NCBI GenBank assembly: GCA_003219115.1
Contig: QHPN01000086.1
Coordinates: 29,281 to 37,395, forward strand
Reading direction: 5' to 3'
Length of the DNA: 8,115 bases
Origin: Verrucomicrobiota bacterium
Lineage (GTDB): Bacteria > Verrucomicrobiota > Verrucomicrobiia > Chthoniobacterales > UBA10450
How positions within the stretch are numbered: position 1 is the stretch's first letter; every line of letters begins with the position of its first letter. Below the pieces are notes generated by a model. That model was not told where the DNA came from, searched no databases, and saw only the letters and a list, made by a program, of their open reading frames with translations. A program made the position numbers and the translations under genes. Positions 1 through 6,960 of this stretch are shown here, one piece after another.

Positions 1-851
1 GCATTGGGATTTCTGGTTGGAATTACGCCGGATGGCGCGGCGTCTTTTACCCGAAAGATCTGCTACATCGACGCGAACTCGAATTTGCTTCTCGCGCCTT
101 CAACTCCATTGAAATCAACGGCTCATTTTACTCGTTACAACGACCAACCAGCTATCAGCGTTGGTACGAGGAAACGCCGGAGAATTTTCTCTTCAGCGTA
201 AAAGGCGCGCGTTTCATTACCCACATGAAAAAATTGCGCGAGGTCGAAGTCCCGTTGGCCAATTTCTTTGCTTCCGGCATTCTCGCCCTCGGAGAAAAAC
301 TTGGCCCGATTCTTTGGCAATTCCCACCGAACTTTGGTTGGAACGTAGTACGCTTTCGCGAATTTTTTCAGTTGCTTCCAAAATCCACGAAAGAGGCAGC
401 GTTGCTCGGACGGAGGCATGATTCGAAATTAAAAGCGCGTGCATGGTTGAAAACAGAACGCGATCGCCCGCTGCGTTATTGTGTCGAAATTCGGCATCCC
501 AGTTTTCTCGTATCCGATTTTTTCGAACTGTTGCACAAATTCAATATCGCTTTCGTTTTCGCTGATACCGCTCAGAAGTGGCCGTATGCCGAAGACCTGA
601 CCGCGGATTTCGTTTATTGCCGTCTCCATGGCGCCACCAAACTCTACACCAGCGGTTACAGCGACGGCGCGCTGGATTGGTGGGCAGCGCGACTGAAACT
701 TTGGCGCCAAGGAAAGCAACCCCAGGATGCGAAGCTGGTTACCGCCAAAACAAAACCGCAGGGACGCGATATCTTTGTCTACTTCGACAACGACGCCAAG
801 GTGCACGCCCCATTCGATGCCTGGTCCCTGGCGCGCAAAATGAAGCAATGA
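1..851 (+). CDS. DUF72 (YecE-like) family protein, 5' partial
   Basis: The reading frame is open from base 3 and gives 282 visible residues, ending at TGA 849-851. It begins IGISGWNYAGWRGVFYP, the characteristic N-terminus of DUF72 proteins, so only a few residues are missing upstream. Other family signatures follow in order: SIEINGSFYSL (about 36-46), TPENFLFSVKGARFITH (58-74), a WQFPP segment (105-109), VEIRHPSF (161-168), YCRLHG (205-210) and YFDNDAKVHAP (260-270). The ATG at 225 is internal (residue 75) and is not the start, because family-conserved sequence lies before it. DUF72 has a TIM-barrel-like fold; its biochemical role is not established and I infer none. No signal peptide or membrane segment is visible, so it is probably cytoplasmic. 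It is separated from recJ by 121 bases containing a promoter, so it is likely a separate transcription unit. Family assignment is firm; function is unknown. Confidence 0.93.
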   Translation, partial: IGISGWNYAGWRGVFYPKDLLHRRELEFASRAFNSIEINGSFYSLQRPTSYQRWYEETPENFLFSVKGARFITHMKKLREVEVPLANFFASGILALGEKLGPILWQFPPNFGWNVVRFREFFQLLPKSTKEAALLGRRHDSKLKARAWLKTERDRPLRYCVEIRHPSFLVSDFFELLHKFNIAFVFADTAQKWPYAEDLTADFVYCRLHGATKLYTSGYSDGALDWWAARLKLWRQGKQPQDAKLVTAKTKPQGRDIFVYFDNDAKVHAPFDAWSLARKMKQ

Positions 852-939
852 CTGCGACAAAACAAAGCAGAGCTGAACCACATCGGTTAATACGCGGCCC
901 CCAAGAGAGAAAAGAAAAAGATCCGAAATTTCCGCCGAG

Positions 940-967
940 TTGTCATATTATCGCGTGCGCATAAAAT
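940..967 (+). promoter_or_regulatory. Putative sigma70-type promoter of the recJ-recG-htrA operon
   Basis: TTGTCA at 940-945 matches the -35 consensus TTGACA at five of six positions. TAAAAT at 962-967 matches the -10 consensus TATAAT at five of six, with a 16-bp spacer. Transcription would start near 973-975, at or next to the GTG start codon of recJ, implying a leaderless or nearly leaderless message. A second possible -10, TATTAT at 946-951, has no convincing -35 partner. This is a motif reading only; no start site has been mapped. Confidence 0.45.
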
Positions 968-972
968 AATCG

Positions 973-2667
973 GTGCAACCTCGGTGGATTTTGGCGCGTG
1001 ACATCGCGTTGCCCAGTAATGGCATTCCGTGGCCGGAACTGTGCGGTTCCGATTGCATCACCCGCCTTCTTCAGCGTCGGGAATTTACCTGTGCGGATGA
1101 GGTGCGCGCATTTCTAAACCCGCGACTCTCGACCCTGGCCGATCCATTTTTGTTACCCGGAATGCAGGATGCAGTGGAACGGATTTTCCACGCCATTGAT
1201 CAACGTCAACGCATCGTTCTGTTCGGCGATTACGATGTCGACGGCGTTACCTCTCTGGCGCTCTTGTCCGAAATGTTGCGCGCGTACGGTAGCGAAGCTG
1301 CATTGTTCCTCCCACGTCGAATCGAGGAAGGCTACGGGCTGAGCGCGGAAGGAGTTGCCCGCTGTCTTCGCCAACACAATCCGCAGCTTCTCATTGCCAT
1401 CGATTGCGGGACATCGTCGTCCGTCGAAATCGCTTCGCTCAGGAAAACTGGTGTCGATGTGATTGTGCTGGATCATCATGAGCCTAAAACTGAGCTGCCC
1501 GAATGCCTGCTGGTGAATCCAAAAACCACTAATTCCGGCTTCGAATATCTTTGCAGCGTTGGTCTCACCTTTAAGCTTTGTCATGCGCTCCTAAAGACGC
1601 GCCGAATCGATTTTGATCTCAAAACCGTTCTCGACCTGGTCGCGCTCGGCACCGTCGCCGACATTGTTCCGTTGCAGGGCGACAATCGTGTTTTTGTGAA
1701 GAGCGGCTCTGCCGTGATCGCCTCGTCGCGTCGCGTCGGGATCATGAAGTTGATCGAAGTCGCGGGAGTGAAGCCGCCTGTCATGCCGGATGATATCGGT
1801 TACCGGCTTGGACCGCGGTTGAATGCAGCCGGACGGCTGGCAACGGCTGAAAGAGCATTGCGCTTGCTACTGACTGATAATCCGATTGAAGCCGCCGAAC
1901 TGGCCCGCGAACTCGACGATCGGAATCGGGAACGCCAGGAAGTTGAAAAACAAATCCTTCAACAGGCAGAAGAGGAGCTCGCGAAAAACTTTGATCCGTC
2001 ACGCGATGCCGGAATTGTCCTCGGTGCGCGCGACTGGCATCCCGGAGTTCTCGGGATCGTGGCGTCGCGGATATCGAAAAAATATTATCGGCCGACCATT
2101 ATCATCGGTTTCGACGAAAGCGGTGCCGGAAAAGGGAGCGGGCGCAGTATAGAGGGTTGTTCGATTGTGCACGCGCTTACAGAGTGCGACGGCGTGCTTG
2201 AGAAATTCGGCGGGCACGAAATGGCGGCTGGAGTAAGTTTGCGCGAAGAAAATTTGTCGCGATTTCGGGAGCAGTTTTTGGAGGCGGCAGCGCGGCAATT
2301 ATCCGACGACGCGCTTGCGCCGCGCTTGCACCTTGACGCCGAAATCGGACTGGCCGAGATCAACTTCGATTTGCTGCACTGGCACGAAATGTTGCAACCG
2401 TTTGGAAATGGGAATCCGCAGCCAATTTTCGTTTGTTCGGCGGTAGAAGCAGCCCGGCCGCCGCGGGTCGTCGGAGAAAGGCATCTTGACCTCAGGTTGA
2501 AAAAACAGAATGCGATTAGGCGCGCCATCTTTTTCGATAGCGCCAAAGCACGGCTACCGCCCGCACCGTGGGACGTCGCTTTCCGCCTGCATCCAAACAT
2601 TTACGAAGGCGAAACCCGAATTGATTTGCACGTGCAAGCTTTGCGCCCGGCCGCGTCGTTCCATTGA
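973..2667 (+). CDS. recJ: RecJ single-stranded-DNA-specific 5'-3' exonuclease
   Basis: The 564-residue product is close to the usual RecJ length (577 in E. coli). DHH-superfamily motifs appear in order: GDYDVDG (85-91), IDCGTSS (143-149), LDHHEP (166-171) and DLVALGTVADIVPL (221-234). GPRLNAAGRL (280-289), WHPGVLGIVASR (355-366), SGRS (389-392), FGGHEMAAG (412-420) and PFGNGNPQP (476-484, C-terminal OB region) follow. The Asp/His residues of the first motifs bind the catalytic metals. RecJ degrades ssDNA from 5' ends in RecFOR recombination, mismatch repair and stalled-fork processing in the cytoplasm. GTG at 973 is chosen because an in-frame TAA lies at 967-969 and the family-typical W near residue 5 follows. 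No Shine-Dalgarno is visible, consistent with leaderless initiation. Its TGA overlaps the recG ATG by one base. No key residue is missing. Confidence 0.97.
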   Translation: MQPRWILARDIALPSNGIPWPELCGSDCITRLLQRREFTCADEVRAFLNPRLSTLADPFLLPGMQDAVERIFHAIDQRQRIVLFGDYDVDGVTSLALLSEMLRAYGSEAALFLPRRIEEGYGLSAEGVARCLRQHNPQLLIAIDCGTSSSVEIASLRKTGVDVIVLDHHEPKTELPECLLVNPKTTNSGFEYLCSVGLTFKLCHALLKTRRIDFDLKTVLDLVALGTVADIVPLQGDNRVFVKSGSAVIASSRRVGIMKLIEVAGVKPPVMPDDIGYRLGPRLNAAGRLATAERALRLLLTDNPIEAAELARELDDRNRERQEVEKQILQQAEEELAKNFDPSRDAGIVLGARDWHPGVLGIVASRISKKYYRPTIIIGFDESGAGKGSGRSIEGCSIVHALTECDGVLEKFGGHEMAAGVSLREENLSRFREQFLEAAARQLSDDALAPRLHLDAEIGLAEINFDLLHWHEMLQPFGNGNPQPIFVCSAVEAARPPRVVGERHLDLRLKKQNAIRRAIFFDSAKARLPPAPWDVAFRLHPNIYEGETRIDLHVQALRPAASFH

Positions 2668-2669
2668 TG
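2665..2669 (+). promoter_or_regulatory. TGATG stop/start overlap coupling recJ to recG
   Basis: The recJ stop TGA (2665-2667) and the recG start ATG (2667-2669) share one base. No Shine-Dalgarno is evident just upstream, so recG is probably translated by ribosomes terminating on recJ. A TTG directly before the ATG (2664) is in the same frame, but the ATG is the natural choice. Confidence 0.75.
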
Positions 2670-5387
2670 GACCTCGATACCACACTGGAAGAATTGAGCT
2701 GGATTCCGCGCCCACGAATTCTTGCGCTGCGCCGGTTGGGTATTGCGTGCGTGCGCGATTTGCTCACGCATTATCCACGCCGGTATGAAAACCGGGTCGA
2801 GTTTCCGAGTTTTCCACGCGACCAAACTGTCGATCCAGTGTGTTTATGCGGCGACGTCGTCAAAACCCGTCTCATGCGTTTCGGCGGCCGCAAAATTTTT
2901 GAAGCGGTGCTGGAAGAAAGTAGCGCGCACGCGCTCAGTCAGCCGCTCACCTGTCGTTGGTTCAATCTGCATTACATCCAGAAAGTAATCGCGACCGGAC
3001 AACGGCTCATCATCTTCGGTCGAGTAAAACGCAAAGGTTTGCGACTGGTCGTCGATCATCCGGAGTGTGAGGTGATTGAAGACGATGAAGAAATTTTAAT
3101 TCATTTTCGGCGGATCACTCCGATTTATCCGGCGACCGAAGGTTTATCGCAGCGCGGGTTGCGCGGATTGATTTTCCGGTTGCTCGAGCAGGTTGACGTG
3201 GCATCGGCGGAGGTGCCTTTGCCGGATTCGTTGAGAAACGGCGACGACGAAGACGCGCTGCGGAAAATTCATTTTCCGGAGAGCGACGAACAACTGCGGG
3301 AGGTTCGGGCGCACCTGGTGCTCGGCGAATTTTTCCGGATGCAGATGCAGATCGCGGCGGCGCGCGCGGAAAATTCTGCGCGGGTCGGTTGCCGTCACCA
3401 AACTCGCGGTTTGTTATCGGCAAAATTCATTGCGGCGCTTCCATTTGGTCTCACTCGCGCACAACAACGGGTCCTTAACGAGATTAAGCACGATCTGCGA
3501 CTAGCGTCGCCGATGAATCGCTTGCTCCAAGGCGATGTCGGTTCCGGAAAAACCGTGGTGGCGATCGCGGCGATGTTGCTTGCCGTCGAGTCCGGTTCGC
3601 AGGCCACCCTCATGGCGCCGACGCAGATTTTGGCCGAGCAACATTATGCGGTCTTGCGCAATTGGCTCGACCCGCTCGGGATCCGCATCGCGTTGCGCAC
3701 CGGCGCGCGCCAGGAAGACAACGCGCCGCTGCCGTTGTTTGCTCGTGCCAATTCAGATTCGGGTAGCGCACGAGTCTCGCTGGGGAGCGCAGGCTGCCAG
3801 CCTGCGGTGTCCGGCAGCTTGCCGGGCACAACGTCTTTGTCCGGAATTACCGAGACGTCATGCCATCGCCGGCGTCTTCCATATTTCGAACGGCCATGGG
3901 CAAAGTACGCGATCACATTTGCGACGCGAAATCGACGGCAATTATCCGCAAAGGCACGCGACATTGTGCTGGAAGCGATCTTGCGATGGAAGGACCGGCG
4001 TTACGAACTTTATGCGACGTGCGTAATGCCGGATCACGTTCATTTCCTGATCGAACCGATGGTCGAGCGCAATGATGAAGCTGGCAATTCTATCTTCTTT
4101 TCCCTCTCAAAAATTCTGCACAGCATTAAGTCGTTTACCGCGAATCAGATCAATAAAGTCGAACGATCGACTGCTCCGGTATGGGAGAACGAATCCTTTG
4201 ATCGGATGATTCGATCGGAGAGCGATCTCCAGGAAAAATTTGAATACATCACGCGGAATCCGTGGGAGGCAGGGGTAGTCACGGACAAGGAAGACTATAC
4301 CTGGGTCTGGTATCCCGAAGCCGAATTCGACAAAGACAGGTTCGCGGCAGGCTGCCGCGAACGGCAGGCTGGCAGCCTGCCCTCCCCAGCAGAAGCGCAC
4401 ACGGACCGCGACACCACTCCTCAGATCATCGTCGGCACGCATGCGTTGCTCTATGAGAACGTCACATTCTCAAACCTCGGCCTCGCGGTGATCGACGAGC
4501 AGCACAAATTCGGGGTGGCGCAGCGGGCCAAGCTTACCGCGCGAGAGCCGGCACCGGATGTTCTAGTCATGACCGCGACGCCCATTCCACGGACCCTGAC
4601 GATGACGATTTACGGCGATCTCGAAGTCTCGACCATCGACGAGATACCGCGCGGCCGCGGCGAAATTATCACGCACCTGCTCCCCGCCGAAAAATTGGGA
4701 GAAGCGATTACATTCCTGCGGCAGGAACTAAACGCTGGCCGCCAAGCCTACATTATTTATCCGCTGATCGATGAGAGCGAAAAGCTCGATGCCAAAGCCG
4801 CGGCGAAAGAGTTCGAGCAATGGCAGGGACGTTTGCGGCCGTTTCGCTGCGAATTGCTGCATGGCCGGGTAGTTTCGCCCGACAAACAGGCGATCATGCA
4901 AAGATTTCGTGCCGGAGAAACGCACGCTTTGATTAGCACGACTGTGATCGAAGTGGGCGTCGATATTCCTAATGCCGCAGTCATGCTAATTGAAAACGCT
5001 GAGCGATTCGGATTATCGCAATTGCATCAACTACGCGGCCGCATCGGACGCGGCGTGCACACCTCGCACTGCTGGTTGGTTAGTTCCGATAAAAATCCCG
5101 AGACGATGACGAAACTGGCGCTGTTGGAGAAGACAACTAACGGTTTTGAAATTGCGGAAGCAGATTGGGAGCTGCGCGGGCCAGGCGATCTTCTCGGCAC
5201 TGCCCAAAGCGGCCTACCAGAATTAAAACTGGGAGACCTGCGACGCGATGCCGCCTTGATGAGGAAAGCACGACAGGCTGCTCTGGAATTGTTAGAGAAC
5301 GATCCGGGATTGGACCGACCGGAGAATCAACGTTTCCGGGACTTGATTGTCGAAAGACAGGGACAAACTTTCTCGCACGTCAGCTGA
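2667..5387 (+). CDS. recG: ATP-dependent DNA helicase RecG carrying an in-frame RAYT insertion
   Basis: RecG remodels stalled forks, D-loops and Holliday junctions by branch migration. The frame encodes 906 residues, about 200 more than usual (693 in E. coli). The N-terminal wedge/OB region covers about 1-250. Helicase motifs follow: GDVGSGKT (Walker A, 289-296), MAPTQILAEQH (Ia, 316-326), DEQH (II, 610-613), TATPIPRT (III, 636-643), TTVIEVGVDIPNA (758-770), QLHQLRGRIGRG (VI, 785-796) and the RecG-typical ELRGPGDLLGT (835-845). Between Ia and II, at about residues 371-575, sits a complete REP-associated transposase flanked by inverted REPs, all in frame and without stops. Deleting 612 bp leaves about 702 residues, the normal size. 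The insertion falls just before IIVGTHALLYE, in a segment of variable length and sequence among RecG proteins. All helicase motifs survive, so activity is possible but unproven. Identity is certain; functional state is open. Confidence 0.95.
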   Translation: MDLDTTLEELSWIPRPRILALRRLGIACVRDLLTHYPRRYENRVEFPSFPRDQTVDPVCLCGDVVKTRLMRFGGRKIFEAVLEESSAHALSQPLTCRWFNLHYIQKVIATGQRLIIFGRVKRKGLRLVVDHPECEVIEDDEEILIHFRRITPIYPATEGLSQRGLRGLIFRLLEQVDVASAEVPLPDSLRNGDDEDALRKIHFPESDEQLREVRAHLVLGEFFRMQMQIAAARAENSARVGCRHQTRGLLSAKFIAALPFGLTRAQQRVLNEIKHDLRLASPMNRLLQGDVGSGKTVVAIAAMLLAVESGSQATLMAPTQILAEQHYAVLRNWLDPLGIRIALRTGARQEDNAPLPLFARANSDSGSARVSLGSAGCQPAVSGSLPGTTSLSGITETSCHRRRLPYFERPWAKYAITFATRNRRQLSAKARDIVLEAILRWKDRRYELYATCVMPDHVHFLIEPMVERNDEAGNSIFFSLSKILHSIKSFTANQINKVERSTAPVWENESFDRMIRSESDLQEKFEYITRNPWEAGVVTDKEDYTWVWYPEAEFDKDRFAAGCRERQAGSLPSPAEAHTDRDTTPQIIVGTHALLYENVTFSNLGLAVIDEQHKFGVAQRAKLTAREPAPDVLVMTATPIPRTLTMTIYGDLEVSTIDEIPRGRGEIITHLLPAEKLGEAITFLRQELNAGRQAYIIYPLIDESEKLDAKAAAKEFEQWQGRLRPFRCELLHGRVVSPDKQAIMQRFRAGETHALISTTVIEVGVDIPNAAVMLIENAERFGLSQLHQLRGRIGRGVHTSHCWLVSSDKNPETMTKLALLEKTTNGFEIAEADWELRGPGDLLGTAQSGLPELKLGDLRRDAALMRKARQAALELLENDPGLDRPENQRFRDLIVERQGQTFSHVS
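3742..3774. repeat. Short inverted repeat just left of the RAYT element
   Basis: CTCGTGC at 3742-3748 is the exact reverse complement of GCACGAG at 3768-3774, with a 19-base spacer. CGAG-T-CTCG at 3771-3779 is a second small palindrome. The encoded stretch ARANSDSGSARVS (359-371) follows PLPLF and does not look like RecG. It adds about 13 residues beyond what E. coli RecG has between the equivalent positions, so it may belong to the inserted DNA or to an earlier insertion. Confidence 0.4.
3779..3829. repeat. Left REP sequence: two adjacent hairpins
   Basis: The first palindrome, 3789-3805, is GCAGGCTGCCAGCCTGC. The second, 3807-3829, has arms GTGTCCGGCA and TGCCGGGCAC around loop GCT: ten pairs including one T.G wobble. 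The outer nine bases are GCTGGGGAG. Read in the recG frame this encodes SLGSAGCQPAVSGSLPGT. Paired GC-rich hairpins beside a RAYT gene are the classic REP arrangement that these enzymes recognise. Confidence 0.8.
3837..4340 (+). CDS. REP-associated tyrosine transposase (RAYT, Y1/HUH family), fused inside RecG
   Basis: RAYTs are IS200-type single-strand DNA endonucleases that nick and rejoin REP hairpins through a tyrosine-DNA intermediate. Using fusion numbering, the N-terminal RRRLPYFERP...YAITFATRNRRQLS (401-427) is typical of the family. It is followed by MPDHVHFLIEP (454-464), which holds the HUH metal ligands H457 and H459, then SLSKILHSIKSF (479-490), WENESFDRMIRS (506-517) and EKFEYITRNPWEAGVV (523-538) with the likely nucleophile Y527. 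The core of about 160 residues is complete. It has no ATG of its own in frame: the possible starts are TTG 3837 (used here as the nominal left end), TTG 3819 or GTG 3807. An ACG at 3831 might be a decayed ATG. There is no stop before recG's own TGA, so the right edge is the start of the right REP. It may be made only as part of RecG. Confidence 0.85.
4340..4390. repeat. Right REP sequence: two hairpins, inverted copy of the left one
   Basis: Hairpin 4340-4362 has perfect ten-base arms GTTCGCGGCA and TGCCGCGAAC around loop GGC. The second palindrome, 4364-4380, is GCAGGCTGGCAGCCTGC, and CTCCCCAGC (4382-4390) closes the unit. Read in reverse complement it aligns with the left REP over all 51 positions. 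Differences in the long hairpin occur as paired changes that keep base pairing. Confidence 0.8.
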
Positions 5388-5389
5388 TG
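5385..5389 (+). promoter_or_regulatory. TGATG stop/start overlap coupling recG to the HtrA protease gene
   Basis: The recG stop TGA (5385-5387) shares one base with ATG 5387-5389, the same arrangement as at recJ/recG. The protease frame stays open further upstream into recG, but this ATG is followed directly by a clean signal-anchor sequence, which decides the start. A weak purine-rich stretch lies at about 5352-5363. Confidence 0.75.
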
Positions 5390-6913
5390 AAGAATTTTCT
5401 TAAATTTCTGATTTTCGTGGTCTTGGTCAGCCTCGGGATCTCGCTTCTCTACGATTACCGGATGAAGCATGGCGGGGTGATTGAGCCAGCCAGAACACCG
5501 GAGAAGTATTCGTTCGCTACGGCGCCGCCGGTCGATCGCAAAGAGATTGGCACACTCGAGCAATTCAACCGGGAGCGACGCACCCTCGTTTCAAACGTCA
5601 TTCCTTCGGTCGTCAGCGTGAAGACATCGAAAAAGATCGCGGTGCGCCGTCAATCCGCGCTCGATCCGTTCGAATTCTTTTTCGGTACGCCGCGCCAGTT
5701 CCGCAATCCCAATGAGGAAGCGATGGTGCAAAACTCACTGGGATCCGGCGTTATCGTAACCAATGAGGGCCATATCATCACTAACAGCCATGTCGTCGAT
5801 CAGGTGGATGATATCGAGGTGCAATTATCCGACGGCCGCATCAAAAAAGCGCGGCTCGTCGGAAGCGATTCTCAGGTTGATCTTGCAGTTTTGAAAATCG
5901 ACGAACCCGGGTTGAAGCCGTTGAAGCTCGGTGATTCCGATGCCGTTCAGGCGGGTGACCTCGTCCTGGCGATCGGAAATCCTTTTGGCTTCGAGGAAAC
6001 GGTCACAGAGGGAATCATCAGCTCGAAGGGTCGCCCCAATCGGGATGATAGCTTTGGGAATTATTTGCAGACCGATGCCGCGATCAATCCAGGGAACAGT
6101 GGTGGGCCCTTGATCAATCTCAGCGGTGAAGTGATTGGAATTAACACCGCCATCATCTCGCGCACAGGAGGGAACCAGGGAATCGGGTTTGCCATTCCCT
6201 CGAATACGGTGCGAGTCGCGCTGGAGAGCCTCTTGAAGAAGGGACGAATCATTCGCGGCTATCTCGGAATCCAGGCTCAAGTGAATCCGCAGAATCCTAC
6301 CGAGAATGGAGAGGGCGTGGTGATCGGAGATGTTGTTCCGGGGTCGCCCGCGGCGGATGCGCATCTGCAAAAGGGTGACGTCATCCGCAAGTTCAACGGA
6401 CGGGAGGTGAGAAATTTCCCACAACTTCGCTCACTCGTCGCGCAAGCGGAGCTGAACAAGAAGATCGACGTCGAAGTCGAGCGCGATGGCAAACCGCTCA
6501 CGGTTTCGCCGGAACTGCGCGAGCAGCCACCGAATTATGGAACCGCGAGTGTCATTCCGCGACCGGGACAACCGAATCCGACCAATCCTGTTCCGCAGCC
6601 AAACGCGCCCGACACAACGCCAGATCAGGACGAAAACAATGACAATCCGCTGAGTTTAATTCGAGTGAGTGAATTAACGCCTGATCTCGCAAAACGGCTC
6701 GATTTGCCGCCGGGCGTGCGCGGAGTCGTGGTGGACCAGACGGACTTGTCGGAATTGCAGCAGGGCGATGTGATTGAAGAAATCGATCAGCAGCCGGTAA
6801 CTTCGGTGAACGATTTCAACAAACTTATTGCCAATCTTGATCCAGACAGCACTCACATATTTTCTATGTGCCGGCATCGGGTCCGCTCTTTTGTCGTAGT
6901 CCGGCCACGGTAG
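5387..6913 (+). CDS. htrA: HtrA/Do-type membrane-anchored serine protease with two PDZ domains
   Basis: The 508-residue product degrades or chaperones misfolded proteins on the outer side of the inner membrane. The N-terminus MKNFLKFLIFVVLVSLGISL is a short basic region followed by one hydrophobic segment (about 4-22), most likely an uncleaved anchor because no clear signal-peptidase site follows. The trypsin-like domain (about 60-280) has the complete catalytic triad: H135 in TNSHVV, D165 in DLAVLK and S238 in GNSGGP. PDZ1 covers about 285-375 (GYLGIQAQ; GSPAADAHLQKGDVI). A Pro/Asn-rich linker (about 380-422) leads to PDZ2 (about 423-505; GVVVDQTDLSELQQGDVIEEID). It ends SFVVVRPR then TAG. 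Length and order are normal for the family. It is the last gene of the coupled operon; the link with recJ/recG is probably transcriptional rather than biochemical. DegP, DegQ and DegS-like subtypes cannot be separated from sequence alone. Confidence 0.93.
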   Translation: MKNFLKFLIFVVLVSLGISLLYDYRMKHGGVIEPARTPEKYSFATAPPVDRKEIGTLEQFNRERRTLVSNVIPSVVSVKTSKKIAVRRQSALDPFEFFFGTPRQFRNPNEEAMVQNSLGSGVIVTNEGHIITNSHVVDQVDDIEVQLSDGRIKKARLVGSDSQVDLAVLKIDEPGLKPLKLGDSDAVQAGDLVLAIGNPFGFEETVTEGIISSKGRPNRDDSFGNYLQTDAAINPGNSGGPLINLSGEVIGINTAIISRTGGNQGIGFAIPSNTVRVALESLLKKGRIIRGYLGIQAQVNPQNPTENGEGVVIGDVVPGSPAADAHLQKGDVIRKFNGREVRNFPQLRSLVAQAELNKKIDVEVERDGKPLTVSPELREQPPNYGTASVIPRPGQPNPTNPVPQPNAPDTTPDQDENNDNPLSLIRVSELTPDLAKRLDLPPGVRGVVVDQTDLSELQQGDVIEEIDQQPVTSVNDFNKLIANLDPDSTHIFSMCRHRVRSFVVVRPR

Positions 6914-6929
6914 CAGATTGTCGAAAAAC
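6914..6929 (+). repeat. Direct repeat copy 1, right after the htrA stop codon
   Basis: CAGATTGTCGAAAAAC matches CAGATTATCGAAAAAC at 7157-7172 in 15 of 16 positions, and the similarity continues weakly to the left (ACGG a few bases before each). Read as codons the copies give Q-I-V-E-K and Q-I-I-E-K. This is unlikely to be chance in so short a region, but its meaning is unknown. Confidence 0.5.
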
Positions 6930-6960
6930 CGTTCTTACCTCCTCTTTCCCCACAGAATGG

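Larger units (their letters stand above)
3779..4390 (+). mobile_element. RAYT/REP (IS200-like) element inserted in frame in recG
   Basis: This 612-bp unit is bounded by 51-bp inverted REP sequences of identical length, 3779-3829 and 4340-4390, that match at 43 of 51 positions (26 of 27 in the outermost part). Between them lies a transposase with HUH and tyrosine motifs. The unit is exactly 204 codons long and stop-free in the recG frame. Such single-strand transposases normally leave no target duplication, and none is convincing here. If the odd 3741-3778 stretch is also foreign, the insertion would be about 651 bp, still a multiple of three. The boundary is inferred from the repeat ends, not from an empty-site comparison. 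Confidence 0.85.

Noticed and set aside
848..964. A 38-codon frame starting with an ATGA overlap at the DUF72 stop.
   Set aside because: Its composition is unremarkable, it has no recognisable motif, and it runs through the predicted recJ promoter, so the start overlap is probably coincidence.
3779..4390. The insert read as an intein or self-splicing intron in recG.
   Set aside because: No intein block motifs (N-terminal Cys/Ser, C-terminal HN) or intron core are visible, and the REP ends and HUH transposase explain it fully.
3765..4400. AGCGCAC occurs on both sides of the RAYT element (3765-3771 and 4394-4400), like a 7-bp target duplication.
   Set aside because: The copies do not abut the repeat ends (7 and 3 bases away), their spacing of 629 bp is not a multiple of three, and this transposase class does not normally create target duplications.
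5165..5386. An upstream extension of the htrA frame into recG (74 extra codons).
   Set aside because: It lies over conserved RecG C-terminal sequence in another frame, and the signal anchor begins exactly at ATG 5387.
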